Below, in pieces: positions 45,508 to 54,063 of a stretch of DNA of 64,000 nt. The position numbers and the translations under genes were made by a program. Under the pieces are notes generated by a model, which saw only the letters and a program-made list of their open reading frames with translations, was not told the DNA's origin and did no database searches. Position 1 is the first letter of the stretch. Every line of letters starts with the position of its first letter. Location of the stretch: the NCBI GenBank assembly GCA_013812655.1, contig JACCTC010000343.1, positions 28,936 through 92,935 on the forward strand. The letters are read 5' to 3'. This stretch comes from Deltaproteobacteria bacterium. Its GTDB lineage: Bacteria; Myxococcota_A; Polyangia; Haliangiales; Haliangiaceae.

Positions 45508-45730
45508 TGCGATGAGGTCCGACCTGCGTCCGGCCGACCTGCGCGCCGCTCTGGAGTACGACTCCGATCGAAGATCAGCGGCGACATCAATCTCGGATCG
45601 CTGACCGACGCGAGCGGTTCCAAATGCATCGCGTCCCGGCCTCCCGGGCGGGCCTCCGGCGAATGATGTCGTCCGGGCAGAGCCAACCACCGAAATGGCT
45701 TCCGATGGCGGCTCTGGTTCTAAACGCGTG

Positions 45731-45751
45731 GCGACCCCGACGGGATTCGAA
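45731..45751 (+). repeat. Left att-like copy of the tRNA-Glu 3' end
   Basis: Twenty-one bases identical to 53737-53757. Homology stops at 45752, after the T-arm part, so no tRNA is present here. A 13-base partial third copy lies at 46529-46541. Confidence 0.65.
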
Positions 45752-45846
45752 GGGACAAAATGGATCACGCGGTGACGCTCAATGCTTGGAATCCTCGCTG
45801 GTTGGCGGGTCCGAGAGCGCACCAGATGGCACCGAATGGCACTGCC

Positions 45847-45867
45847 CTGCACCAAGTATTGGTGCAG
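45847..45867. repeat. Perfect 9-bp stem, 3-nt loop hairpin
   Basis: CTGCACCAA, GTA, TTGGTGCAG. It lies just before and into the small frame at 45857-45983. No T-run follows, so an intrinsic terminator is not supported. Confidence 0.45.
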
Positions 45868-45983
45868 CGGATCCCATCGCGGATGAATTGCGTCGACTAG
45901 CGAGAGCGTGGGAGGTCGACCGCGATGCCCGCGCGTCGAGGCGGGCGCTGCTCGCCGTGCTTCGGGACCTCGAAGACGCGTGA
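45857..45983 (+). pseudogene. Small conserved fragment, copy A
   Basis: The frame reads GAADPIADELRRLARAWEVD, then RDARASRRALLAVLRDLEDA and stops. A related peptide (AADPIATELRRIAEGWSHEH, then DVRALRRGLFAVLQAM) lies inverted at 53570-53719, just inside the other end of the island. Neither has a clear start or ribosome site. They look like relics of one small gene; family unknown. Confidence 0.4.
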
Positions 45984-46014
45984 GCAGGCTCGCGGTCGGC
46001 GGTACACTCGCCGT

Positions 46015-46419
46015 ATGCGGGGAAGTGCAATCGTGACGTCCCTTCTCGTGGTGAGCTGCGCAAGCCATCGCGAAGCACCTTCGCCCCGTTCGTCGGTGTC
46101 CGCGGAAGAGAAACGCTGCACGCTCCGCATTTCGCAGCGCGGGACGTTCGTGGATGGCGAGGCAATGTCAACCGCGGATGCGATCACACACTGCAAGCGC
46201 ACGGACGGCGCGATGGTCGTGATCGAGGACGACGTCCCGTGCGTCGACTGGGAGCCCACGTGCTCGGCGCTCCGACGTGAGGGCGTGCGAATTGCCATGC
46301 GCGGGCCGTTGGGTGACTTCCGCGGCACCACCGGCATGCTCGCCGTCGCGAGCAACTTGCCTCACAAAAAGCCTCCCGCCGAGAAGCCAGTCCTGCGCTG
46401 CCAAGCGACATGCCCGTAG
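46015..46419 (+). CDS. Putative lipoprotein
   Basis: The ATG at 46015 gives 134 aa with the signal MRGSAIVTSLLVVSCASHRE (lipobox VVSC). The mature part has five more Cys and a short beta-rich region (CTLRISQRGTFVDGEAMSTA). No family recognised. First full gene inside the island. Confidence 0.55.
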   Translation: MRGSAIVTSLLVVSCASHREAPSPRSSVSAEEKRCTLRISQRGTFVDGEAMSTADAITHCKRTDGAMVVIEDDVPCVDWEPTCSALRREGVRIAMRGPLGDFRGTTGMLAVASNLPHKKPPAEKPVLRCQATCP

Positions 46420-46528
46420 CGGCGATGCCGGTGGCGTGCGCATTGCGCCCGCGATCGCGCGCTGATTGACTCCTCGTTGTTGACGGCGACAGCGCGAGCG
46501 ACGATCGAAGAAGGACTCGTAATTTTCG

Positions 46529-46541
46529 GCGACCCCGACGG
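46529..46541 (+). repeat. Partial third copy of the tRNA-Glu 3' end
   Basis: GCGACCCCGACGG matches the first 13 bases of the island repeat in the same orientation. It may be an older insertion boundary, or chance. Confidence 0.35.
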
Positions 46542-46609
46542 AGGAGATGTAATCGGGACCATCCCGATGAACATCCTCGTAGTCCGAGCTCGTCTGCTAT
46601 CATGACGTG

Positions 46610-46849
46610 ATGGCCGCCCCGGACATGCTGACCGAGATCCTCCGGCTCCCCGCCGAAGAACGCGCACGACTCGCGCGGGAGCTCCTCCGCAGCCTTGACG
46701 GGGAGCCCGACCCAGGTGCATCCGCGGCATGGGACGCCGAGATCGAACGTCGCGGTGCCGAGGTAGATGCCGGAACCGCCGAGACGATGACGTTCGACGA
46801 ATATCGGGCACATGTTCGCGCCCGACGAGCCGCTCGCGCCGTTCGATGA
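46610..46849 (+). CDS. Antitoxin, addiction-module component family
   Basis: A 79-aa helical protein: MLTEILRLPAEERARLAREL, then LRSLDGEPDP and a C-terminal part ending AHVRARRAARAVR. This matches the putative addiction-module component family, antitoxins of RelE/ParE-type toxins. A GTG one codon upstream could also start it. Its TGA overlaps the toxin ATG (ATGA), the usual pair layout. Confidence 0.8.
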   Translation: MAAPDMLTEILRLPAEERARLARELLRSLDGEPDPGASAAWDAEIERRGAEVDAGTAETMTFDEYRAHVRARRAARAVR

Positions 46850-47139
46850 AGCTACAGATTCATCGGCTCGCGGTCGCCGAGATCGACCACGAGGTCGATT
46901 ACTACGAGTCCCGGCAAGTCGGCTTGGGCGCCGAGCTTGAAGATGAGATCGAAGCGGTCTTCGCGATGGCGCTGCGGTTTCCGGAAGCCGCTCCGCAATG
47001 GAGGAAGCGAGTCGATCGACGCGTGGCAGTCCTCGATCGCTTCCCGTTCACGTTGCCGTACCAGATCGTCGGTGATGAGATCGTGGTTCTTGCACTCGCG
47101 CATACGAGCCGCAGACCAGGTTACTGGTCTCGGCGGTGA
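46846..47139 (+). CDS. RelE/ParE-family toxin
   Basis: A 97-aa toxin: MKLQIHRLAVAEIDHEVDYY, ELEDEIEAVFAMALRFPEAA, then VLDRFPFTLPYQIVGDEIVV and ALAHTSRRPGYWSRR. Typical ParE/RelE layout and length. The longer frame upstream lies within the antitoxin gene. ParE poisons gyrase and RelE cuts mRNA; sequence alone does not decide. Confidence 0.82.
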   Translation: MKLQIHRLAVAEIDHEVDYYESRQVGLGAELEDEIEAVFAMALRFPEAAPQWRKRVDRRVAVLDRFPFTLPYQIVGDEIVVLALAHTSRRPGYWSRR

Positions 47140-47172
47140 GCCGAGACCAGCGACACGGGTTTGCGACCGTTG

Positions 47173-48351
47173 CTACGGCGCGTACGCCGCGTAGGGACCG
47201 ACGACGGTGCCTGCTCCACTTTCCACGACTGCGAGGTCGCGACTCGCACCATCACTCCCGATGTATCGCACGACGTTGCCGTAGGTCAGCGCCACGATGC
47301 CACGTCCGTCGGGTGTCACGCCGAGGATCTCGTCGATCCCGGTCGCCAGCGAGGAGTGATCGTTCTCGACCAAGACCGTTCCATCCGTCTTCACCATGAC
47401 CGCAGCGCCTCCCGACCAGGCGACGAAGCCCTGGGGCGAGATGCCAACGGCCCTGGCGAAGTTGTTCTCCCCCGGAGAGACGTCGAGCGTTCGATCGTCC
47501 TCGACACTTGGGCCAGCAACATGCAGCGAGGATGCGAACCTGCCCATGTCGTCGACGCTGCGGTCCTCGAGACGCACCCATAACACGTGGCTCGCGTCGA
47601 GAAACACCGCGCCTCCACTCGACATGCGATCCGCAAACGCCGCGAGGATTCGCTTCGCACCGGTCACGAGATGGACCGCGACGAGCGCCGTCGACGACTG
47701 CATGACGATCTCGGAGCCATCCGGCGAGAAGCGCGACGCACCATAGAAAACGTTGGGGCCGTGCGAAGACGTTGCCGGCGCCACATCGTCCACGGTCATG
47801 CTCGCCCCGTCTGCGATGGCAACGACATGCAGCTTCGCGGGATACGTCGCGTTGTCGTAGACCAACACGGCGCGATCGTCCGGCGTGTACTCGAGTGCAT
47901 ACCGAAAATGAAACATCGCACTCGGGTCGACCGAGGGCACGAGCACTCGGTGATCGCGACCATCGATGCCTTCGACCACGAGGTCGCCGCGCGCGTCGAC
48001 ATAGCTGACCTGCGAGCCGTCCGACGACACCACAGGCTGGGCACCGATGAAGCGGGGCGCACTCTCGCGGTCGTGCGATAGCATGTAGCCCGAGTCGCCC
48101 GCGTTCGAGATGCAATACACGAGCGCGCTGTTGGAAAGCCAAATGGCAGCGCCCGAGCAACCGCCACTGCGATCGAGCGGCGTCACCCTCCGCGCGCGAT
48201 CGGCGACCTTCATGATCCGACCTGCGTCCTGATATGCGACGTGCTCCGCATCGGGCGCGATCGACACCGCACCGAACTGACCGACATCGATCAGCTGCGA
48301 GTCGCCGGTCTGCACATCGAGCGTGAGCAGGAGCGCAGTATTCGAGGGCAA
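47173..48351 (-). CDS. Beta-propeller protein, possibly N-terminally truncated
   Basis: A 392-aa frame of PD40/TolB-type repeats (FGAVSIAPDAEHVAYQDAGR, FRYALEYTPDDRAVLVYDN, VFYGASRFSPDGSEIVMQSS). The only start available is a TTG at 48351 with no ribosome site and no signal peptide, although such proteins are normally secreted. The first part may have been lost. No partner is obvious. Confidence 0.55.
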   Translation of the reverse strand: MPSNTALLLTLDVQTGDSQLIDVGQFGAVSIAPDAEHVAYQDAGRIMKVADRARRVTPLDRSGGCSGAAIWLSNSALVYCISNAGDSGYMLSHDRESAPRFIGAQPVVSSDGSQVSYVDARGDLVVEGIDGRDHRVLVPSVDPSAMFHFRYALEYTPDDRAVLVYDNATYPAKLHVVAIADGASMTVDDVAPATSSHGPNVFYGASRFSPDGSEIVMQSSTALVAVHLVTGAKRILAAFADRMSSGGAVFLDASHVLWVRLEDRSVDDMGRFASSLHVAGPSVEDDRTLDVSPGENNFARAVGISPQGFVAWSGGAAVMVKTDGTVLVENDHSSLATGIDEILGVTPDGRGIVALTYGNVVRYIGSDGASRDLAVVESGAGTVVGPYAAYAP

Positions 48352-48390
48352 GCACGCGCGGGGTGAGCACGCAACGCGAGGGGAATAGCG

Positions 48391-48772
48391 GAAGCCCCTC
48401 GAAGAACTTGACCATTCAAGCCAGCGAGACCTCTACCTCCGCCGCCATGGCGACCAGCTCACGCTGTCCGTCGAGCACCGCGCGGCCGCAGCGATCAGCA
48501 GCCTGTCACTCCACCTCGACACCGCCGACGACGCTGTCGCGCTCACGGCGATCGATCGCGCGCCCGTCGCGCTCGTGGCCGACGCGACCGCAGAGACTAC
48601 CGTCGGCCAGCGCATCCTTGCCGAGCTCGAGCTCGCCGACGCGCCGCTCTCGGCGACGGCGCTCCGCAAGCGCTGCCAGATCCGGAACGCGACCCTCCAG
48701 GCCGCGCTCGTCGCGCTCGTCGCCGACGGCAGGCTCCGCAAGGACCGCGCCGGCTACGCCGTCGCGCGCTGA
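48391..48772 (+). pseudogene. C-terminal fragment with winged-helix end
   Basis: An open frame from just after a TAG reads ELDHSSQRDLYLRRHGDQLT, then AISSLSLHLDTADDAVALTA. It ends in a winged-helix-like segment (VGQRILAELELADAPLSATA, LRKRCQIRNATLQAALVALV, ADGRLRKDRAGYAVAR). It resembles the end of large phage or plasmid replication/primase ATPases. No start codon or N-terminal domain is present; probably a relic. Confidence 0.45.
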
Positions 48773-48785
48773 TTCCCGATTCCGA

Positions 48786-48814
48786 TTCCCGCGCTCCCTA
48801 GGAGCGCGTGGGAA
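48786..48814. terminator. Hairpin between convergent genes, possible terminator
   Basis: GCGCTCC-CTA-GGAGCGC, with TTCCC and GGGAA extending the stem. It lies 14 bases after the stop at 48772 and before the 3' end of the minus-strand HTH gene. There is no T-run. Confidence 0.4.
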
Positions 48815-48874
48815 CGGGAACAGGAACACCCTCAATTACCGTGCTCACAACACCATCAAAGAACGCGCTCCCGC

Positions 48875-49120
48875 TCACCCGTCCTCGTCCTCCTCGTCAC
48901 AGCCGTCGTCGTCCTCGTCCTCCTCGTCGTCCTCGTCTTGGTCGTCGTCCTCGTCCTCGTCGTCGAGGTCGCAGAGCAACGCTTCGAGGTCGTCCGCCGC
49001 GATCAACCACCGCCCAGCGACCCGGTCGGCTTCCATCACGCCGGTGGAGATCCATCGACGAATGGTTTCCGGTGAAACTTCGGCGGTTTCTGCTGCTTCT
49101 GTGGTCGAGATGAACTTCAT
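48875..49120 (-). CDS. Excisionase/MerR-type HTH protein with acidic tail
   Basis: The ATG at 49120 gives 81 aa. Residues 1-50 (MKFISTTEAAETAEVSPETI, then RRWISTGVMEADRVAGRWLI) are an excisionase-like HTH domain. The last ~30 residues are nearly all Asp and Glu. It may direct recombination of the island or act as a regulator. The repetitive acidic codons (GAC/GAG) are prone to length change. Confidence 0.65.
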   Translation of the reverse strand: MKFISTTEAAETAEVSPETIRRWISTGVMEADRVAGRWLIAADDLEALLCDLDDEDEDDDQDEDDEEDEDDDGCDEEDEDG

Positions 49121-49179
49121 GGTGTGCCTCGAAGGGAACGTTGCCACCGGCCGCCTGTGGCGAGAACGTGGCATTGAGT

Positions 49180-49573
49180 TCTCCGGCGCGTTGCCGGGAG
49201 CACCTCGGGAGTTTTGGGCCGATTTTCAGCGAGGCGGCCAGCCAGAATGCCTACCTGCTCGACGTCCCCAAGCGGGCAGCTTCGCCGACATGATCGCGCT
49301 TAACGGCGACAAAGAGATCTGCGACGAGATGAACAAAATCATCGCCAAGCTCGCCGACAAGAACGAGCTGAAGGTCGTGATCGACGTTGCCGACTGGCAA
49401 CGACGCCGCAAGCTGGGCAAGGGCAGGCAAGGGCAAGGGCAAGGGCAAGGGCAAGCGCAAGCGCATGCGCATGCGCATGCGCATGGACATGGTGGAACGG
49501 CTGTCGAACCTCGTCGCCATCTTCGACAACCCCGCCCTCGACTTCCGCGGCAACCGCGCCGAAGGCGAGAGGG
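49180..49573 (+). pseudogene. hsdM (type I methyltransferase) relic with expanded hexamer repeat
   Basis: FADMIALNGDKEICDEMNKI and IAKLADKNELKVVIDVADW, then KLGKG, in one frame; after a run of GGCAAG and GCGCAT units (about 49415-49487) the same protein resumes in another frame as MVERLSNLVAIFDNPALDFR with GNRAEG. These are consecutive conserved segments of HsdM. The repeat replaces a short KLGKGKEM segment and shifts the frame, and the gene is cut off right after NRAEG. The SAM-binding and NPPF motifs are lost. Dead. Confidence 0.68.
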
Positions 49574-49737
49574 GCGTATCATCCAGCCGCCTCGGCGCGC
49601 TCTGCAGCGGCTCGAGTTCGTGCGAGCGTAGCCGCGGCATTTTCGCGCTGTTTCGGCGGTGTTTATGAGGCGTTGCGGCGAACGGACTGCCGATCAGTGA
49701 GTCGCTCTCGTTCTCCGCTGAACTTGTTGCGAGCTAC

Positions 49738-51150
49738 TTGCTTGCCCTGCAGGCGAAGCGGTTCGTCTTGTTAACTGGCATTTCGGGCACGGGGAAGACC
49801 AGGCTCGCCCAGGAGATCGCGAGGATCTTCGGGCCGACCGTGGAGGCTCCAGGCGGCGCGGAGTCAGATGCCATCGAGATCGTCGCGAAGCCCGATCAAC
49901 TCAAGCGTTCGCGCTTTGTGGTGCCGTCTGAGCTCGCTCAGGAGTTCGACGCACTCACGAAGCCGGAGATCAAACGCATCGACCTGAAGGTACCCGGAAT
50001 CCCGATGTCGTCGATGGCGCTCTACAAGCGGGCCGACGGTGGCAACTTGTTCTTCGTGACGTTGAGCGGCGAGGTGAAGGAATGGTTCCAGGCGACCATG
50101 AAACTCGGCAGTCGCTTCCTGTTGGCGAAGAAGACCTCGGGTGAGAAGGAGTGGCTCGAGTTGACTCTTCCGACGGAGCTGCGCCCTCAGCCCATCGCAC
50201 CAACGTATGAACTGATCGCGGTCCGGCCCGATTGGACCGATGCGCGCGCGTTGCTCGGGTTCTACAATCCTTTGACCAAGAGCTACTTGCCGACACCGAC
50301 GCTGCGACTGCTGTTGCGCGCTCATGATGAGGTCCAAGCCGCCGGCGACGAGCCACCCCGACCATTCTTCCTAATCTTCGATGAAATGAACCTCGCGCGC
50401 GTGGAGCATTACTTCTCGGACTTTCTTTCGGTGATGGAGTCTGGCGAGGCTATTCATCTCCACGACGATCCTCAGGTGGAAGAGGAGGAGGACATCCCGC
50501 GACGGATCACGATCCCGAAGAACGTTTTTGTTATCGGGACGGTGAACGTCGACGAGACCACGTACATGTTCAGCCCGAAGGTGCTCGATCGCGCGTTCGT
50601 GCTGGAATTCAACGATGTCGATCTTCGCGGCCTCGCCGGACCAATACAGTCCGAAGACTCCGCGTCTACTCCACTCGCGCTGGTGAACTTGGAGGGGGGA
50701 CTCAAGCTCCGCGACCACGGTAGCAGCGACGAGTGGAAGCGGTTCGAGACGGCCCTGGGCGGAGAGCCGCGCGCGTTGTTCGGTAAGATCCATGACGCCC
50801 TCGCGATCGAGAACCGTCACTTCGGCTATCGAGTCGCTCGCGAGGTGGCGAGGTTTGTCGACCTCGCGGTCGAACAAGCCGGCACGAGCGACGCCACCGT
50901 CCGCGCTGCACTTGATGTCGCTGTGCTCGCGAAGATCCTGCCGAAGCTCCATGGATCCCAGGCCGAGATCGAGGCGACGCTCAAGCGCTTGCTGTCGATC
51001 GCGACCGGTGGAAAGCCCGAGAGCGAGGTATTCACACCGCACGGCGCGTTGATCGACGGCGGCGCCCTCGCACTGCCTCGCACGGCGCGCAAACTCGGAC
51101 GGATGTTGTATCGGCTCCGTGCGAACGGCTTCGTGAGCTTCATCGAGTAG
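49738..51150 (+). CDS. McrB-like AAA+ GTPase/ATPase of a McrBC-type restriction system
   Basis: A 470-aa ATPase. Walker A: FVLLTGISGTGKTRLAQEIA. The Walker B-like stretch is FFLIFDEMNLARVEHYFSDF, and FVIGTVNVDETTYMFSPKVL, with DRAF after it, is the McrB sensor region. The frame is open from 49669, and SFSAELVASYLLALQAKRF precedes the Walker A in related proteins, so translation may begin before the TTG at 49738; no ATG is available. McrB powers the McrC nuclease, whose gene begins three bases later. Confidence 0.82.
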   Translation: MLALQAKRFVLLTGISGTGKTRLAQEIARIFGPTVEAPGGAESDAIEIVAKPDQLKRSRFVVPSELAQEFDALTKPEIKRIDLKVPGIPMSSMALYKRADGGNLFFVTLSGEVKEWFQATMKLGSRFLLAKKTSGEKEWLELTLPTELRPQPIAPTYELIAVRPDWTDARALLGFYNPLTKSYLPTPTLRLLLRAHDEVQAAGDEPPRPFFLIFDEMNLARVEHYFSDFLSVMESGEAIHLHDDPQVEEEEDIPRRITIPKNVFVIGTVNVDETTYMFSPKVLDRAFVLEFNDVDLRGLAGPIQSEDSASTPLALVNLEGGLKLRDHGSSDEWKRFETALGGEPRALFGKIHDALAIENRHFGYRVAREVARFVDLAVEQAGTSDATVRAALDVAVLAKILPKLHGSQAEIEATLKRLLSIATGGKPESEVFTPHGALIDGGALALPRTARKLGRMLYRLRANGFVSFIE

Positions 51151-51152
51151 CG

Positions 51153-53186
51153 ATGGCGGTCACTGGCCTCGCTTTTCGACCGCGCTTCGGAACGGCCGTT
51201 GCCAAAGACGTGCCCGACGGTGTCGTGCTGCGCGGCGAGATCGAGTGGATCGTCGAGGGCGGCGAGGCCGAGATCGCGGCGCTGCTCGACGCCGTCGTCG
51301 GTCTCGGGGTCAAGGTGTCTGCGCAAGCAGCGATCGTGAAGTTCGGCAACGTCGTCGGCACCTTCGCTCTCGGTCAGCTCGGCGCCGTGCGCGTGGAGTG
51401 CGGCAAGTGGGGCGAGGACGTGTTCGACGCCTTGCTCGACGACCTCACCAACCGGGCGCTCGCGCTCCCATTCTCGGCTACGCAGGCGGCGGGCCTACCA
51501 CACGACCGCTCGATCGCCGATCGCGACGACGTCCTCCTCCATGCGTTCGTCTACGCGCGATACATCCTGCTCGCTGCCAATCGCGTATTGCCGCGCGCTC
51601 TCGAGCTTGTGGTTCGCGATCCGCATCGCCGGTTCAGCCCAGAGCGGGCGAGCGTGGAGCTCGTCACCGCGCGCCGCGTCGACGCGCGGACGATCGAGCG
51701 CGTCGTGATGGGCGCCGATGGCGTCGTGCGCGCGACTGGCCATGCGGCGCACTCCGCGCTGGCCCACGCCTTACGTGGCCACTTGCCCGCCTATGTCGAC
51801 GTGCCTCGGGTCGAGAACACGTTCGACACTGTGGAGAATCGCTTCGTCTTGGAGTTCCTCGGGCAGCTTCGCGGGATCATCGACCGCGTCGAGCGCCTCG
51901 CCCGATCGAAGGCCAAGCCCGCCTCGTTCTGGACGCGCGCCGTGGCCGACTGTGAAACGATGCGGCGCGTGCTCGGTCCGTTCGAGCGCCATGACATGTG
52001 GAATGACGTCGGCCGCATGGGGCATGTCCCGATCGGCTCGTCCGTCCTCCAGCGGCGTCGAGGCTACAAGGACATTCTCCGCCACCACTTGGCGCTCCGT
52101 GCCGCTGCGAGGATCCCGTTCGACCGGACCACCGTGGAGAAGCTGCTCGGGCTCAAGGACGTCGCCACGCTGTATGAGCTGTGGTGCTACTTCGCCGTCG
52201 TCGACGCGGTTGGCGAGATCATCGGCCGCCGTCCCGACTACGCCGACGCGATGAAGGTGAAAGACGAGGTCGACCTCGGGTACGGGTTCCGCGTCGCGTG
52301 GAATGACGGGCCGAGCGTCTACTACAACCTGTCGTTCACGTCGAAGACGCCGCCGCCGCGCCGTTCGGCGTCGCTGTGGCTGCGGCCGGACATCGTGGTT
52401 GACATCAAGCGCGATGGGCAACGCGAGCTCCACGCCTTCGACGCGAAGTTGAGGATCGACGGCGCGCCCCCGTCGGGCGAGGTCGACGAAGCCGCGGACG
52501 ACGACGCTGAGGCCACCCAGCTGAGCTTCAAGAACGACGACATCGCGAAGATGCACGCATACAGGGACGCGCTTCCCCATGTGCGCTCGGCGCGCGTGAT
52601 CTACCCGGGCAACGAAGCGTGCGAGTTCCCGGCCCTCGAGCCCGATGCTCGCGACGCCGATGGCGTTGGGGCGATTCCACTCATTCCAGGGAAGTCGGCG
52701 ACGATGCTCGTCGGTGTCCTTGCTAGGATTCTCGAGAAAGGAAGGCCCTCGATGCCGCGCGCCGAAGCCGGCCATCAGGAGCCGACGCGAGATGACGTCG
52801 CCGCTGTCGCCGCGCTGCTCGCCGAGATCGAACGGATCGAAGGGATGCCGGTCGAGTGGGGCGGCGGCCAGCAAGCGGACGGATCGATCCAGACGCCGTT
52901 TGTCGTGTACGCGCCTGGGGCGCAACGTCTGATCAGCGCCATCTACGAACACAACTTGATCATGAACTTCGACTGGTCGGCGTGGCGGGACGAGGCGCAG
53001 TGCTTCGCTGAAGCTGAGCGCATTCGGACCGCGTCACTCGATGACGTCCGTCGGCTGCTCACGCTTCACGTCCGTATGGAGCGATTCGTAGAAGGCCATC
53101 TCAGCGAGGTCCTTGCTAGCGGGCAGATCTCACCGCTGTTGCGGCGGCTTGGGGAGTTAGCTCGCGAGTGGTCTGCCGAGAAATGA
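51153..53186 (+). CDS. McrC-like DUF2357 nuclease
   Basis: A 677-aa protein. The DUF2357 region has VENTFDTVENRFVLEFLGQL. The C-terminal half holds a PD-(D/E)XK nuclease core: SLWLRPDIVVDIKRDGQREL, then HAFDAKLRID and DDIAKMHAYRDAL. Length and layout match restriction proteins that work with McrB-like ATPases. It cleaves DNA, probably modified DNA. The stop lies ~550 bases before the island end. Confidence 0.84.
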   Translation: MAVTGLAFRPRFGTAVAKDVPDGVVLRGEIEWIVEGGEAEIAALLDAVVGLGVKVSAQAAIVKFGNVVGTFALGQLGAVRVECGKWGEDVFDALLDDLTNRALALPFSATQAAGLPHDRSIADRDDVLLHAFVYARYILLAANRVLPRALELVVRDPHRRFSPERASVELVTARRVDARTIERVVMGADGVVRATGHAAHSALAHALRGHLPAYVDVPRVENTFDTVENRFVLEFLGQLRGIIDRVERLARSKAKPASFWTRAVADCETMRRVLGPFERHDMWNDVGRMGHVPIGSSVLQRRRGYKDILRHHLALRAAARIPFDRTTVEKLLGLKDVATLYELWCYFAVVDAVGEIIGRRPDYADAMKVKDEVDLGYGFRVAWNDGPSVYYNLSFTSKTPPPRRSASLWLRPDIVVDIKRDGQRELHAFDAKLRIDGAPPSGEVDEAADDDAEATQLSFKNDDIAKMHAYRDALPHVRSARVIYPGNEACEFPALEPDARDADGVGAIPLIPGKSATMLVGVLARILEKGRPSMPRAEAGHQEPTRDDVAAVAALLAEIERIEGMPVEWGGGQQADGSIQTPFVVYAPGAQRLISAIYEHNLIMNFDWSAWRDEAQCFAEAERIRTASLDDVRRLLTLHVRMERFVEGHLSEVLASGQISPLLRRLGELAREWSAEK

Positions 53187-53314
53187 CAGCCTTAGCGGGC
53201 CCTGCAGCGCGGTCCCTCCTGAGCACGTTCGCCACGACCTTTAGTGGATGCCTAGCGTGCCCTTCTTGCCCTCATCGCGGAGTCTCGGACGGTGATCACG
53301 AAACGAAGGCTTGA

Positions 53315-53530
53315 GTGAACGTCCCCGTGCTGCGCGCGGTGCTGTTCGAGGCCGTCGGGGATCCGATGGACGAACACGAGTACGTCGAGTACTTCGGCCA
53401 GACCTTCAAGGGCGAGGTTGCGTACGTGGACGACAACGACGTGATCCGTGTCGGCCACGATCCGCTTGCGCCCATCGACGAACGCGAAGACCTCACGCAT
53501 CTACTGCCGAGCTTTCCGCTCGAAGAATGA
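53315..53530 (+). CDS. Small acidic hypothetical protein
   Basis: A GTG start gives 71 aa (MNVPVLRAVLFEAVGDPMDE, then HEYVEYFGQTFKGEVAYVDD). Highly acidic, mixed alpha/beta, no family recognised. It may be an accessory protein of the island. Confidence 0.45.
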   Translation: MNVPVLRAVLFEAVGDPMDEHEYVEYFGQTFKGEVAYVDDNDVIRVGHDPLAPIDEREDLTHLLPSFPLEE

Positions 53531-53569
53531 GGAAACACGTGAGCACGCATCTCTTCCAGCGCGCGTTCC

Positions 53570-53719
53570 CTAGGCATCATCGCCGTCCATTGCCTGGAGC
53601 ACTGCGAATAGGCCGCGCCGGAGAGCACGAACATCGTGCTCGTGCGACCAGCCCTCCGCGATCCGCCGCAGCTCGGTCGCGATCGGGTCGGCTGCTACAG
53701 TCGCTAACTTCTTCAGTCG
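53570..53719 (-). pseudogene. Small conserved fragment, copy B
   Basis: Minus-strand frame ending AADPIATELRRIAEGWSHEH, then DVRALRRGLFAVLQAMDGDD with A. It is clearly similar to copy A (45857-45983) and lies in opposite orientation. It opens right after a TAG with no ATG or GTG. Family unknown. Confidence 0.4.
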
Positions 53720-53736
53720 CTACGTTTGGTTGAAAA

Positions 53737-53757
53737 GCGACCCCGACGGGATTCGAA
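53737..53757 (+). repeat. Right att-like repeat within tRNA-Glu
   Basis: Twenty-one bases identical to 45731-45751; all but the outermost base lie in the acceptor and T-arm part of tRNA-Glu. Confidence 0.65.
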
Positions 53758-53810
53758 CCCGTGTTACCTGCGTGAAAGGCGGGTGTCCTAGGCCTCTGGA
53801 CGACGGGGTC
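53738..53810 (-). tRNA. tRNA-Glu (UUC anticodon)
   Basis: A 73-base cloverleaf on the minus strand. Acceptor GACCCCG/CGGGGTC, D stem GTCC/GGAC, anticodon loop CTTTCAC (TTC), T arm ending CGGGTTCGAATCCCG. The anticodon stem CCCGC/GCAGG has one C-A mismatch. CCA is not encoded. Its 3' end matches the repeat bounding the island. Confidence 0.93.
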
Positions 53811-53837
53811 AGTAACTCGAACGACTTCTTCGAGGGG

Positions 53838-53909
<72 letters not shown>

Positions 53910-54063
53910 TCAAGGGGGAGGAATCTGCACGAGACGATTCCCGAATGCAAGATGGCTCGGCCTCCTCGGTCGGACCACTGTGCGCGAATGCCACACGGAA
54001 CATCCCGAGATGACACGAACAATTGCTTTCTCCTGCGTGGGTGTGTAGCGTACCTTTCAGTAG

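Larger units (their letters stand above)
45731..53757. mobile_element. Degraded genomic island at tRNA-Glu
   Basis: An 8.0-kb stretch between two copies of GCGACCCCGACGGGATTCGA plus A (21 bases, same orientation). The right copy is the 3' end of an intact tRNA-Glu. This is the classic target and repeat left by tyrosine-recombinase integration. Inside are a toxin-antitoxin pair, an excisionase-like protein, a replication-type fragment, an hsdM relic and a McrBC-type pair. No integrase remains, so it probably cannot move. Confidence 0.65.

Noticed and set aside
48900..48970. GTC/CTC-rich run as a regulatory repeat
   Set aside because: It encodes the acidic tail of the HTH protein on the minus strand.
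49421..49490. GGCAAG/GCGCAT tract as a CRISPR array
   Set aside because: The units are contiguous hexamers without spacers, inside a coding relic.
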